44,363 nucleotides of DNA from Acidobacteriota bacterium (GCA_030278895.1 JARXKK010000010.1:1-44363), one strand, 5' to 3'; numbered from the stretch's first letter, positions 18,763 through 27,723 are shown. A program made the numbers and translations. Notes: generated by a model from the sequence alone, not told the origin.

Positions 18763-18794
18763 GGCATCTCCTTCCGGTTTCGTGGCGGTCTTTG

Positions 18795-20837
18795 CTACTT
18801 CAGCCGCGGCGCCAACCAATCGACCCAGCGCCGGAAGACCTCGCGCGTTCGCACGGGGTCGCCCGGGAAGTGGCCCTCGACCGGGATCGCGACGAACGAC
18901 GTCTCGACGCCCGCTTCCTTGAGCGCGCGGAAGAGCTTGAACGACTGCGTGAAGGGGACGCGGAAGTCGCCCGTGTCCGAGAGGATGAGCGTCGGCGTCT
19001 TCGCCCTCGCCGCGTACGTGATCGGTGACTGCGCGCGGTAGAGCGCGTCGCCTCCCGGCGAGAACGGCGTCGCATTCCCCTTCATCGCGTACCGCATCTG
19101 GACGTTGAAGTCCGCGAAGGCGTACTGGTCCGCGAGGTCGGTCACCGCGGCACCCGCGACCGCCGCCTTCCAGCGCGTGTCGTGCCCGATGAGCCAGCTC
19201 GTCATGTAGCCGCCGTACGACCACCCCGACACCGCGATCCGGGTCGCGTCGACGAAGCCCTTTTTCACGAGCGCGTCCACGCCCGCGAGGACGTCGCGCC
19301 CGGGGCCGTCGCCCGCGTCGTTGAAGATCGCGCGCTGGTAGGCGTTTCCGCGGTTGTCGCTCCCGCGGTAGTTCGGCATGAAGACGATCCAGCCCTGAGC
19401 GGCGAAGAGCTGGCCCTGGGCCGAGAAGGCAAGCGTCGACGCGGCCTGCGGCCCGCCGTGGATGTAGAGGACCAGCGGAGCCTTCGCACCCGGCGAGAAG
19501 CCCGGCGGGAGGATGACGACGCCGTCCTCCTCGAAGCCGTCCGGCCCTTTCCATGTGAACGTTTCGACTCTTCCGAGGTCGCGGCCGGCGATTTCGGCGT
19601 TCAGGTCGGTGAGGCGTTTCGGCGCCGATGCCACGGACGCCATCCACCACAGCTCCCCGGGGCGGCCCGGCTCGCTCCCGACGAAGGCGATCGAGCCGTC
19701 CGCCGCGACCGACACGTCGACGAAGAAGGACCAGGCGGGATTCACTTCGCCGAGCTCGAGGCGTTTCGCCGGGCCATCGAGCGGCGCCAGCCAGAGCGAA
19801 ACGCGCGTGCCGTCGTTTCCGCCCACGATCAGCGCCTTTCCGTCGGCCGTCCAGATGGACGCGTAGAGGCACCGGTCGATCGGCTTCGTCAGATTCCTCC
19901 CCTCGCCGCCCGACGCCGACGTCACGTGGACGTCGTTCACGTTGTTCGGGTCGCGGTCGCGCGGGCACCAGTACGAAAGCTTCGAGCCGTCGGGCGAGAA
20001 CACCGGAAACCCCTCGAAGTGCGTCCTGCCCGTCAGGGCGCGAATCGTTCCGGACTCGACGTCCAGGACCCGGACCGTCGCCGCGTCGTTGTCTCCCGAG
20101 TGCGGCGTCTCGACGCGGACGAACGCGAGGGACTTGCCGTCCGGCGACCACGACAACGGGGACGACGGCGGGTTCGGGGGAAGGGCCGCGGGCAGGCTCC
20201 ACGCCCCGGACGTCAGGCGCTTCGCCTCGCCGCCCTCGGCGGGGACGAGCCAGACGTGGACCGGCATAACGGCCTCGGACACGAAGAGGCTGTCGCTTCC
20301 GACCTCGAACAGGTCATTGCCTTTCTCGATCTCGGCCTTGTTCGGCCGTTCGTCCTCGGCGGCGAAGGCAAGAGCCTTCCCGTCGGGCCGCCAGGCGAAA
20401 TGCTGGACGCCCGTCGGCGCGCTCGTCACCTTCCGGGCCTCGCCGCCCGCCATCGGAAGGACGAAGATCTGCGGCTTCGCGTCTTTTCCGGCTCCGTCGG
20501 CAGCCAGGAATGCGAGGCGGTCTCCGGACGGCGACCAGCGCGGGTGGGCGACGCCCTTGCGGTCGTGTGTGAGCACGCGCACCGCGCCCGTCGCGGCTTC
20601 GACGAGGCTCAGCTCGGGGAGCCACTTGTTCTTCGCAACGTCCGCGCGCGTCACGACGACGGCGATGGACTTGCCGTCCGGCGAGATCCTCGGTGAGGAC
20701 AGCCGAACGATCTTTTCGAAGTCGTCGACCGAGAAGCGCTTCTTCGCCGGCGCTTCGTCTGCCGGAAGCGGCAGAGCGGCCGACAGCGAGAGGCCGAGGG
20801 CGGCGGCGAACGGGGCGAGGCGGCGCGCGTGGATCAC
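18795..20837 (-). CDS. Exported S9 family peptidase (prolyl oligopeptidase / acylaminoacyl-peptidase type)
   Basis: 680 residues: signal peptide (LAPFAAALGLSLSAALPLPA), then a beta-propeller with repeated SPDGKS-type strands (RISPDGKSIAVVV, WSPSGDRLAFL, WSPDGKSLAFVR), then an alpha/beta hydrolase domain. The catalytic Ser is in SGWSYGGYMTSW near residue 541, the Asp in LILSDTGDFRVPF near 622, and the His in VEGHFPGDP near 655. Oxyanion-side HGGPQA is present. Likely a periplasmic peptidase acting on short or N-blocked peptides. GTG start at 20837 has GGGGGA five bases upstream. It is divergent from the DUF5916 gene. Confidence 0.92.
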   Translation of the reverse strand: MIHARRLAPFAAALGLSLSAALPLPADEAPAKKRFSVDDFEKIVRLSSPRISPDGKSIAVVVTRADVAKNKWLPELSLVEAATGAVRVLTHDRKGVAHPRWSPSGDRLAFLAADGAGKDAKPQIFVLPMAGGEARKVTSAPTGVQHFAWRPDGKALAFAAEDERPNKAEIEKGNDLFEVGSDSLFVSEAVMPVHVWLVPAEGGEAKRLTSGAWSLPAALPPNPPSSPLSWSPDGKSLAFVRVETPHSGDNDAATVRVLDVESGTIRALTGRTHFEGFPVFSPDGSKLSYWCPRDRDPNNVNDVHVTSASGGEGRNLTKPIDRCLYASIWTADGKALIVGGNDGTRVSLWLAPLDGPAKRLELGEVNPAWSFFVDVSVAADGSIAFVGSEPGRPGELWWMASVASAPKRLTDLNAEIAGRDLGRVETFTWKGPDGFEEDGVVILPPGFSPGAKAPLVLYIHGGPQAASTLAFSAQGQLFAAQGWIVFMPNYRGSDNRGNAYQRAIFNDAGDGPGRDVLAGVDALVKKGFVDATRIAVSGWSYGGYMTSWLIGHDTRWKAAVAGAAVTDLADQYAFADFNVQMRYAMKGNATPFSPGGDALYRAQSPITYAARAKTPTLILSDTGDFRVPFTQSFKLFRALKEAGVETSFVAIPVEGHFPGDPVRTREVFRRWVDWLAPRLK

Positions 20838-20974
20838 TTTTCCCCCTGTAGAGGCGTCGGGTTCGTCGGCTAGACCGTCCGAGACGAGGACGTACCGGAT
20901 TCATACGCAGGGCCACGGCGAAGGTTCTCGGCAGATGAGGTCGACGTGCGGGAGAGTAGCCCGCGATCAGCTGT

Positions 20975-20983
20975 TGCGATAAT
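20975..20983 (+). promoter_or_regulatory. Possible extended -10 promoter for the DUF5916 gene
   Basis: TGCGATAAT fits TGnTATAAT with one mismatch. No convincing -35 is visible. It ends 12 nt before a GTG at 20996, so a transcript from here would be nearly leaderless. Confidence 0.25.
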
Positions 20984-20995
20984 CGCGGCGAATGG

Positions 20996-21104
20996 GTGAA
21001 GCATCGCGATCCGCCGCTGCCTGATCGCGATCGGACTTCTGATCACGTCCCTCGACCCTCACGTCGCGGCGGGCCAGGAGAGTCCCCCCGCCGTCCGCCG
21101 CGAG
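20996..21104 (+). other. Signal-peptide-coding stretch separated from the DUF5916 CDS by an apparent +1 frameshift
   Basis: GTG at 20996 followed by AAG is out of frame with the gene that starts canonically at 21105. If the C at 21002 is ignored, the GTG-AAG joins the downstream frame and reads VKIAIRRCLIAIGLLITSL then DPHVAAGQE: a basic n-region, a hydrophobic core and an AAG-Q-like cleavage site, exactly what an exported DUF5916 protein should have. The downstream frame has no ATG, GTG or TTG between the TGA at 20997 and 21105; CTG at 21021 is the only other candidate. Either a real mutation or a base-call error. Confidence 0.55.
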
Positions 21105-23189
21105 GTGACGGCGGCGTTCGCCTCCGGCCCGATCAGCGTCGACGGCGTCCTCGACGAGCCCGCCTGGCGAACTGCAGGCGTCGTCGCGGACCTGACGCAG
21201 CAGTCGCCGAAGTCGGGCGAGCCGGCGCCCTTCCGCACCGAGGTGCGTTTTCTCGTCGACGCAGCGACGCTTTACGTCGGGTTCACGTGCACGGACCCCC
21301 AGCCGTCGCGGATCGCGCTGAACACGATGAAGCGCGACTCGTGGATGGACGGGGATGACACCGTGTCCCTCTACCTCGACCCGTTCGGCGACGGGCGGAA
21401 CGGCTACTTCTTCCGGATCAACAGCGCCGCGACGCGCACCGACGGGCTCGTCTCCGGCGCGGAGTCGACCTCGCTGGACTGGGACGGCATCTGGTACGCC
21501 GCCGCGACGCGCACCGCCTCCGGGTGGACGGCGGAGATCGCCATCCCCGCGCAGACGCTCCGCTTCACGGGCGGCCGCGGGACCTGGGGGCTCGAGATCG
21601 AGCGCTGGATCGCGCGGAGCCGCACGACCCTGCGGTGGTCGGGCACGACGCTCGACGCGAAAGCGGACGATCTCTCCCGCGCCGGGACGCTGCGCGGCGT
21701 GGCCGGGCTGAAGCAGGGGCTCGGCCTCTCGATCGCGCCGTACGCTCTCGGCAAATTTGCGACCGACTTCGCCGCACCGGATCGGACGCTCACGGGCAAG
21801 CTCGGCCTCGACGTCGCGTACAACGTCACGCCGCAGCTGAATGCCGTGCTCACGGTGAACACGGACTTCGCCGAGACGGAGGTCGACACCCGCCAGGTCA
21901 ACCTCACTCGCTTTCCGCTGTTCTTCCCGGAGAAGCGCACCTTCTTTCTCGAGGGCTCCGACCTCTACGTGTTCGGCCTCGGCCTCGGAAGCAGCTTCAT
22001 CCCCTTCTACTCGCGCCGCGTGGGGCTTTACGACGGGGAGATCGTGCCGATCGCCGGCGGCGTCAAGGTGCTCGGCCGGGCCGGGCCGGTCGGGATCGCC
22101 GTCCTCGACGTCCAGACGCGGAGCACGGACGCCGCACCGGGCACGAACCTTTTCGCGGGCCGGATCACGTACGACCTCGACGCGCACCTGCGTGTCGGGA
22201 TGATCGTGACGAACGGGGACCCCTCCGGCGCCCGGAAAAACTCGCTCGTCGGGCTCGACGCCGTGTGGCGGACCTCGACGTTCGCCGGCGACAAGAACTT
22301 CGCGGTGGGCCTCTGGGGCGCCCGCAGCGCCGGCGACGTCGGCTCCGGAAGCCGGACCGGATGGGGGTTCAAGGTCGACTATCCGAACGACCTCTGGGAC
22401 CTCAACGTGAACTACCGCGAACTCGGAGACTCGCTCCAGCCGGCGCTCGGGTTCGTCCCGCGTCCCGGGACCCGGCAATACAACGCGAACGCGGCGTACC
22501 AGCCGCGGCCCGCGAGCGGAGCATTCGGCTGGGTTCGCCAGTTCTTCTTCGAGCTCGAAGGGAGCGTCGTCACGGACCTGTCGGACCGCGCGCAGTCATG
22601 GCAGGTGTTCACGGCTCCGCTCAACGTCGTGACGCAGTCCGGGGAGCACCTCGAGGCGAACTGGGCGCCGCAGTTCGAGCGGCTCGACACGCCGTTCGAG
22701 ATCTCGCCGGGCGTCGTCATCCCGCCCGGCAGCTATACGTTCAACCGGTTCCGCCTGCAGGCGAGCTCGTCGACTTACCACCCCGTCAGGGCGGGGGCCA
22801 CGGTGTGGTTCGGCTCGTTCTTCGACGGTACGCTGACGCAGGTCATCGCGTACCTGAACGGGACCACGCCGGGCGGGCACCTGCAGGGTGGGATCTCACT
22901 GGAGAACGACTACGGCTACCTGCCCTGGGGAAACTTCATCACCCGCCTCTACCAGGTCAACGGCGTCTGGTCGTTCACGCCGGACCTCGTCGTGTCGGCG
23001 AACCTGCAGTACGACACGCAGTCCCGCGACCTCGGGCTGAGCACGCGCCTGCGCTGGACGATCCAGCCAGGCAGCGATCTCTTCTTCGTCTGGAACCGCG
23101 GCTGGAAGGAAACCGGCGGCACGCGGTACGCGCTCCCGCCCGTCGCCGAGGAAGTCGTCCTGAAGCTGCGCTGGACGTTCCGGCCGTAG
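21105..23189 (+). CDS. DUF5916 family protein: CBM9-like domain plus outer-membrane beta-barrel
   Basis: 694 residues from the first canonical start (GTG 21105). Residues 1-190 are a carbohydrate-binding family 9-like domain (ISVDGVLDEPAWRTA, DGDDTVSLYLDPFGDGRNG, GWTAEIAIPAQTLRF). The rest alternates short hydrophobic/polar strands and Gly turns, with PLFFPEKRTFFLEGSDLY, the DUF5916 hallmark, and ends in RWTFRP with the aromatic near-terminal residue of outer-membrane barrels. The substrate is unknown. The signal peptide lies just upstream in an interrupted frame (20996-21104), so the true start is uncertain. The tRNA-Pro gene converges 14 nt after the stop. Confidence 0.82.
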   Translation: MTAAFASGPISVDGVLDEPAWRTAGVVADLTQQSPKSGEPAPFRTEVRFLVDAATLYVGFTCTDPQPSRIALNTMKRDSWMDGDDTVSLYLDPFGDGRNGYFFRINSAATRTDGLVSGAESTSLDWDGIWYAAATRTASGWTAEIAIPAQTLRFTGGRGTWGLEIERWIARSRTTLRWSGTTLDAKADDLSRAGTLRGVAGLKQGLGLSIAPYALGKFATDFAAPDRTLTGKLGLDVAYNVTPQLNAVLTVNTDFAETEVDTRQVNLTRFPLFFPEKRTFFLEGSDLYVFGLGLGSSFIPFYSRRVGLYDGEIVPIAGGVKVLGRAGPVGIAVLDVQTRSTDAAPGTNLFAGRITYDLDAHLRVGMIVTNGDPSGARKNSLVGLDAVWRTSTFAGDKNFAVGLWGARSAGDVGSGSRTGWGFKVDYPNDLWDLNVNYRELGDSLQPALGFVPRPGTRQYNANAAYQPRPASGAFGWVRQFFFELEGSVVTDLSDRAQSWQVFTAPLNVVTQSGEHLEANWAPQFERLDTPFEISPGVVIPPGSYTFNRFRLQASSSTYHPVRAGATVWFGSFFDGTLTQVIAYLNGTTPGGHLQGGISLENDYGYLPWGNFITRLYQVNGVWSFTPDLVVSANLQYDTQSRDLGLSTRLRWTIQPGSDLFFVWNRGWKETGGTRYALPPVAEEVVLKLRWTFRP

Positions 23190-23203
23190 ACGGCGCGGGG
23201 AGA

Positions 23204-23280
23204 TGGTCGGGACGGTGGGATTCGAACCCACGACCCCTTGAACCCCATTCAAGTACGCTACCAGGCTGCGCCACGTCCCG
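23204..23280 (-). tRNA. tRNA-Pro (anticodon GGG)
   Basis: 77 nt including an encoded CCA. The acceptor stem CGGGACG pairs with CGTCCCG. The D arm is GCGC-AGCCTGGTA-GCGT, the anticodon stem CTTGA/TCAAG holds loop ATGGGGT (anticodon GGG at 34-36), and the T arm is GTGGG-TTCGAAT-CCCAC. The discriminator base is A. All stems pair, with one G-U in the D stem. Confidence 0.97.
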
Positions 23281-23295
23281 ACCGAGGAAACGCGT

Positions 23296-23316
23296 CGAAG
23301 GGCGCGAAGCCCTTCG
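23296..23316. terminator. Perfect 7-bp hairpin between merR and tRNA-Pro
   Basis: CGAAGGG - CGCGAAG - CCCTTCG forms a perfect stem with a 7-nt loop. It lies between the merR stop (23346) and the tRNA-Pro 5' end (23280). No U-run follows on the minus strand, so it could equally be a leader hairpin or processing site in the tRNA precursor rather than an intrinsic terminator. Confidence 0.35.
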
Positions 23317-23326
23317 GGGGTAGCGG

Positions 23327-23335
23327 TTTATACCA
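23327..23335 (-). promoter_or_regulatory. Extended -10 promoter for tRNA-Pro
   Basis: On the minus strand the sequence reads TGGTATAAA, an extended -10 (TGnTATAAt with one mismatch). It lies about 47 nt before the tRNA 5' end and after the merR stop. No good -35 is seen, which extended -10 promoters can lack. Confidence 0.45.
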
Positions 23336-23345
23336 CGCCCGAACG

Positions 23346-23891
23346 TCAGTCGCGGGACAGGATCGCGAGAATCTCCTTGAGCTCCGCGACGGCCTTCGCG
23401 ACTCGCGGATCCGGGCCTGCCGTCAGCCCCTTGGCCCCGTCGGAGGGAAGAGTCGCTTCCCCCGCTTCCGTCTCACCGGAGGCCGGAGAGGTCTCGACGA
23501 AGACCGGCGTGCTGGCTTTCGAGGACGGGCGGCGCACCGGAGGTTTCACCGACTTCTCGGGCGGTTTCTCGCCGCTCTCGCTCTTCGCCACGTCGGCAGG
23601 GATGAAAGCCGGATTCGTGTCGTGGGATCGCGCGCCCGAGGCCTCGCTCTCGAGGCGTTTCTTGGCGCCCGCGATCGTATAGCCCTCGTCGTAGAGGAGG
23701 CGCTTGATCTGCCCGATCAGCTCCAGTTCGCGCGCACTGTAGGTGCGCGGGCCGGGGAGCGAACGATCGGGCGCGAGGAGCGGGAATTCCGACTCCCAGT
23801 AGCGCAGGACGTACGGCTGGACGTCCGCGATACGGCAGACGTCCCCGATCTTGTAGCGGACCTCGGCGTTTTCGCTCGTCGTTTGAGTCAT
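23346..23891 (-). CDS. MerR-family transcriptional regulator
   Basis: 181 residues from the ATG at 23891. Residues 10-80 are a MerR winged helix-turn-helix: YKIGDVCRIADVQPYVLRYWE, then a wing GPRTYSARELELIGQIKRLL, and AGAKKRLE leading to the effector side. The C-terminal 100 residues are a low-complexity Pro/Ser/Glu/Lys linker and a short helix (VAELKEILAILSRD). There is no cysteine-rich metal site, so metal or redox sensing is not supported. A GTG at 23924 in the same frame would add 11 residues. It is the last protein gene of the rnr-der-merR series. Confidence 0.85.
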   Translation of the reverse strand: MTQTTSENAEVRYKIGDVCRIADVQPYVLRYWESEFPLLAPDRSLPGPRTYSARELELIGQIKRLLYDEGYTIAGAKKRLESEASGARSHDTNPAFIPADVAKSESGEKPPEKSVKPPVRRPSSKASTPVFVETSPASGETEAGEATLPSDGAKGLTAGPDPRVAKAVAELKEILAILSRD

Positions 23892-23945
23892 GTCGTCAAT
23901 CGGATCGTCGCACCTTTTTAACACATCGAGGGGCCGATCCGAAGG

Positions 23946-25262
23946 TCAGTCGTCCCTCCTGACGACGAACTTCAGAGGCACGCCGTTGAGGTTCCACTTC
24001 TCGCGGATGCGATTCTGCAGGAATCTCTCGAAGGAAAAGTGGAGCGGTTCGGTCCGGTCCGCGAAAAGGCGGATGAGCGGCGGCTCGGCCGCCACCTGCA
24101 CGGCATAGCGGATCCGCATGTTGCGGCCCGAGCGCCCGCGAGGCTCCTCGCGTTCGTACGCCTTCTGGAGCAGCCGGTTCAGCTCACCCGTCGACATGCG
24201 CGTCGTGAACCGCTTCGCGAGCGCGTCCGCCTCGGGAAGGAGCCTCTGGACGCCCTTCCCCGAGGTCGCGCAGAGCGGCAGGAACGGAGCCTTGCGGAGG
24301 AAAATGAAACGTCGCTCCGTGTCGTGCTTGAGCTCGGCCGCGCGCTCGCGATCCTTCTCGATGAGATCCCATTTGTTCGCGACGAGAAGGACGCCGCGGC
24401 CGGCCTCCTCCGCATAGCCCGCGATCGTGGCGTCCTGCGCCGTGATGCCGGCCGAGGCGTCGAACACGATGACGACGAGGCGCGCGCGGTCGATCGCCTT
24501 GCGCGACGCGACGATGGAGAGCAGCTCGGCCGAGTCGGTCGTCTTGCCCTTGCGCCGGATTCCCGCGGTGTCGACGAAGAGGTACTCGCGGCCGCCGCGC
24601 GAGAGGCGCACGTCGATCGAATCGCGCGTCGTGCCGGCGATCTCCGACACCATCACGCGGTCCGCGCCGACGAGCGCGTTCACGAGCGACGACTTGCCCA
24701 CGTTCGGGCGGCCCACGATCGCGATCGGAAGAGGCTCGGTGCGCGTGTCGGGGTCGAGGTCCGACGGCAGAACGGCTTCGATCGCCTCGAGCAGCTCGTC
24801 GGCGCCCGTGCCGTGGAGCGCCGAGACGCCGATCACCTTCGGGAAGCCGAGCTTGAAACCGTCGGAGAGCGACTCGGCGGCGGCCTTCGCGTCGCACTTG
24901 TTCCACGCGACGACCACGTTCTTTCCCAGCGCGTGGAGCTTGCGGCCGAGCCTCTCGTCCTCCGGGAGGCGCCCGGCGATTCCGTCGATGACGAAGAGGA
25001 TGAGATCGGCGTCCGCGACGGCGGCCAGCGCGCGGTCGCTCGTCCATTCCGCGAAGCCGCCGGCCGCGTCCAGGTCCAGTCCGCCCGTGTCGACGAGCGT
25101 GTAGGCGCGGCCCGACGGCGTCCGGGCCGTCATCTCGAGCGCGTCCCGCGTCATGCCCGGCCGGTCGTGCACGAGCGCGCGGCGCTCGCGCGCGAGCCGG
25201 TTGAAGAGCGCCGATTTCCCGACGTTCGGGCGGCCGACGAGGACGACGCGGAAGGAATTCAC
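23946..25262 (-). CDS. der: Ribosome biogenesis GTPase Der (EngA)
   Basis: 438 residues with two tandem GTPase domains and a KH-like C-terminal domain. Domain 1 has GRPNVGKSALFN, DTGGLD and NKCD. Domain 2 has GRPNVGKSSLVN, DTAGIRRKGK and NKWD. The C-terminus FERFLQNRIREKWNLNGVPL followed by KFVVRR is the KH-domain end of Der. It assists 50S ribosomal subunit maturation. The GTG start at 25262 is four bases downstream of the rnr stop, so the two are probably translated from one mRNA. Confidence 0.96.
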   Translation of the reverse strand: MNSFRVVLVGRPNVGKSALFNRLARERRALVHDRPGMTRDALEMTARTPSGRAYTLVDTGGLDLDAAGGFAEWTSDRALAAVADADLILFVIDGIAGRLPEDERLGRKLHALGKNVVVAWNKCDAKAAAESLSDGFKLGFPKVIGVSALHGTGADELLEAIEAVLPSDLDPDTRTEPLPIAIVGRPNVGKSSLVNALVGADRVMVSEIAGTTRDSIDVRLSRGGREYLFVDTAGIRRKGKTTDSAELLSIVASRKAIDRARLVVIVFDASAGITAQDATIAGYAEEAGRGVLLVANKWDLIEKDRERAAELKHDTERRFIFLRKAPFLPLCATSGKGVQRLLPEADALAKRFTTRMSTGELNRLLQKAYEREEPRGRSGRNMRIRYAVQVAAEPPLIRLFADRTEPLHFSFERFLQNRIREKWNLNGVPLKFVVRRDD

Positions 25263-25266
25263 GGCG

Positions 25267-27564
25267 TCAACGCCGCCGCCGCGTCTTGCCGCGCGGAGGA
25301 GCCGGAGACGGCCGGCGGCCGCGCCCCTTGGGCTGCGGCTTCGGGGGACCGGAGGTGCGAGGTCCGCGGCGGGCTCCCCTGCTGTCTCCCACGGGCGCGA
25401 AGTCGAGGCCGCGTTTCTCAGGGTCGGCCTTCACGAGCTTGACCCGCAGGCGGTCTCCGAGACGGTAGATGCGTCCCGTCGAGGAGCCGACGAGCCGGTG
25501 CTCGACGTCCTCGTAGCGGTAGAAGTCGTCCCCGAGGGAGGAAATCGGCACGAGGCCGTCGACGTAAATGTCCTCGAGCGTGACGAACAGGCCGAAACCC
25601 ACGACTGCCGAGACGTACGCCCAGAATTCCTCGCCGACGCGCGACGACAGGAAGACGAACTTTTTCCATGCGATCGCCTCGCGCTCGGCCGACTCGGCGC
25701 GCCTTTCGCGCGAGGAGCAGTGCGCCGCCGCCTCGTGGAACCAGCGCGTGCGGCCTTCCGCGTCGTCGGCCGCGGGCGGCCGTCGGATCGCGAGCCACTC
25801 CACGAGCGCGCGGTGGACGAGGAGGTCCGGATAGCGGCGAATCGGCGACGTGAAATGGCAGTAGTACTTCGCCGCGAGCGCGTAGTGTCCGCGGCACTCC
25901 TCGGAGTAGATGGCCTTCTTCTGCGCCCGGAGGACGAGGTCCGAGACGAGCCGCTCTTCCGGCTTTCCCTGCGCCTGATCGAGGATCGCCTGGAACGTCG
26001 CGGGCGAGACCTCCTCCTCGTCTTCGGGAACTACGTAGCCGAGCGGGCCGAGGACGACCCGGATGTCCGCGAGGCGGCTCTCGTCGGGCCGGTCGTGCAC
26101 GCGGTAGAGAGCCGGAGTCGGGATGAACTCGAGGTGCCTGGCGACCGCCTCGTTCGCGGCCAGCATGAATTCCTCGATGAGCCGGTGCGCCTCGTTGCGC
26201 ACGGCCTTCAGGATGGCGACGACGTCCCCGGTCTCACCGAGAATCACGTCCGCGTCCGGCAGGTCGAAATCGAGGGAGCCGCGGGAAACTCTCTTTGCTC
26301 GGAGGATAGCGCCTGCTTTCTGGGCGGCGCGGAGCAACACGGCTACGTCCGAAGAGATGGCAGAAGAAGGAGATTTCTTAGAAGGTGAAGAGGGGGACTC
26401 TTCCAGGAACTCTCCTGCTGACGTGTAGGTCAGACGAGCGCGACTCCTGATGAGGCTTCGGAAGAATTCCGACTTCACGGTCTCGCCCTTCCTGTCCAGC
26501 GTGAGCACCGCCGAAAGCGTCCGCCGCTCTTCGTTCGGGCGCAGCGAGCAGAGGTCGTTCGAGAGGCGCTCGGGAAGCATGGCGATGGCGCGGTCCGGGA
26601 AATAGACCGACGTGCCGCGTTCGAACGCCTCGGCGTCGAGGGCGCTGCCGATCGGCACGTAGTGCGAGACGTCCGCGATGTGGATGCCGATGCGGAAGCC
26701 TCCGCCCGGAAGCTCTTCGGCCTCGATCGCGTCGTCGAAGTCGCGCGCGGTCTCTCCGTCGATCGTGACGATCGTCCGTCCCGTGAAGTCGGACCGGAGC
26801 TTCCGCTCATCCGTCCCGACGACCCCGTTCGCGGCCTCGGCCTCGGCGAGGACGGCCTCCGGGTAGGCCCGGGGAATTCCCCACTTGCGCGCCACGACCT
26901 CGACATCGACGCCGGGGTCTCCCTCGAACCCGATCAGCCCCAGCACCTCGGCCAGTGCGAGCCGGCGGTCGTCGGGATAGGCGGTAATGCGCGCCTCCAC
27001 GAAGATGCCCGTCGGAGCGTTCAGGTCCTTCCCGTCCGGCACCGCGAGCCGCGCGTCGATCTTCCGGTCGAACGGCACGACGAACGTGCCCTCGGGTCCG
27101 CGCGCGATCTTTCCGACGATCGTTTCGCGGCGCCTCTGCAGGACCTTCACGACGACGCCCGTCTCCCGCGGCTCCACGCGCGTGTGCGGACCCTTCGGCG
27201 CGGAGCGGGGCGCCGCGAGCCGCACGAGAACGACGTCGCCGTCGAGAGCGCTCGCGAGCCCCGTCACGACCGCGTCGGGAACGCCCGGCACGCGGGAAAG
27301 AAGGAACGCCCGGCCTTCGCCGCGTATCGCGAGCGTGCCGGCCTGAAAGTCGGTAAATTCGATACGCGAGAGCCTTTCGCCCTTGACGCGCACGATCTCG
27401 CCCCGGCGCTCGAGCTCGGCTGCGGCCGCGCGCAGGGCATCCTCGCGCACCGGGTCGAGATCCGGCTGGAGGATCCGATTCGCGAGCTCGGAAAACGAGA
27501 GGACGCGCGAACCCCGGGGCTGCAGCGCCTCGAGGATCGCGTCACGGAGTCGATTGGAATTCAT
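25267..27564 (-). CDS. rnr: Ribonuclease R
   Basis: 765 residues, a processive 3'-5' exoribonuclease. Winged-helix N-terminus (residues 1-65), cold-shock OB folds (65-230), RNB catalytic domain with TIDGETARDFDDAIEAEEL near 265 (Mg-binding Asp residues) and HIADVSHYV, an S1 domain near 640-720 (GFGLFVTLEDIYVDGLV) and a basic Arg/Lys/Pro tail (720-765). The start MNSNRLRD (ATG 27564) is chosen over a longer ORF that would run into tRNA-Leu. Residues about 385-412 (EESPSSPSKKSPSS) look like an insertion and are encoded by an AT-rich patch unlike the rest of the gene. It lies 18 nt downstream of tRNA-Leu. Confidence 0.95.
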   Translation of the reverse strand: MNSNRLRDAILEALQPRGSRVLSFSELANRILQPDLDPVREDALRAAAAELERRGEIVRVKGERLSRIEFTDFQAGTLAIRGEGRAFLLSRVPGVPDAVVTGLASALDGDVVLVRLAAPRSAPKGPHTRVEPRETGVVVKVLQRRRETIVGKIARGPEGTFVVPFDRKIDARLAVPDGKDLNAPTGIFVEARITAYPDDRRLALAEVLGLIGFEGDPGVDVEVVARKWGIPRAYPEAVLAEAEAANGVVGTDERKLRSDFTGRTIVTIDGETARDFDDAIEAEELPGGGFRIGIHIADVSHYVPIGSALDAEAFERGTSVYFPDRAIAMLPERLSNDLCSLRPNEERRTLSAVLTLDRKGETVKSEFFRSLIRSRARLTYTSAGEFLEESPSSPSKKSPSSAISSDVAVLLRAAQKAGAILRAKRVSRGSLDFDLPDADVILGETGDVVAILKAVRNEAHRLIEEFMLAANEAVARHLEFIPTPALYRVHDRPDESRLADIRVVLGPLGYVVPEDEEEVSPATFQAILDQAQGKPEERLVSDLVLRAQKKAIYSEECRGHYALAAKYYCHFTSPIRRYPDLLVHRALVEWLAIRRPPAADDAEGRTRWFHEAAAHCSSRERRAESAEREAIAWKKFVFLSSRVGEEFWAYVSAVVGFGLFVTLEDIYVDGLVPISSLGDDFYRYEDVEHRLVGSSTGRIYRLGDRLRVKLVKADPEKRGLDFAPVGDSRGARRGPRTSGPPKPQPKGRGRRPSPAPPRGKTRRRR
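26371..26393 (+). repeat. Copy of a degenerate AT-rich intragenic element (within rnr)
   Basis: Plus-strand text begins AGATTTCTTAGAAGGTGAAG and continues AGG. It lies in a patch of TCT/AAG/TCA-type codons in a gene otherwise rich in G/C at third positions. Nearly the same text occurs at 30872-30895 in another gene and reading frame. Confidence 0.5.
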
Positions 27565-27582
27565 GAGGGGCCTTGGGATGTC

Positions 27583-27671
<89 letters not shown>

Positions 27672-27681
27672 GCGGACCGGC

Positions 27682-27710
27682 AGGATAAGGCCCGTTCCCG
27701 GCGTCGTCAA
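27682..27710 (-). promoter_or_regulatory. Sigma-70-type promoter for tRNA-Leu (and probably rnr-der)
   Basis: On the minus strand, TTGACG (27710-27705) is followed after exactly 17 nt by TATCCT (27687-27682), eleven bases upstream of the tRNA 5' end. The -35 matches 5 of 6 and the -10 matches 4 of 6 bases. It lies in the gap after the receiver-PilZ gene. Confidence 0.65.
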
Positions 27711-27723
27711 ATCAGCGGCGCCG

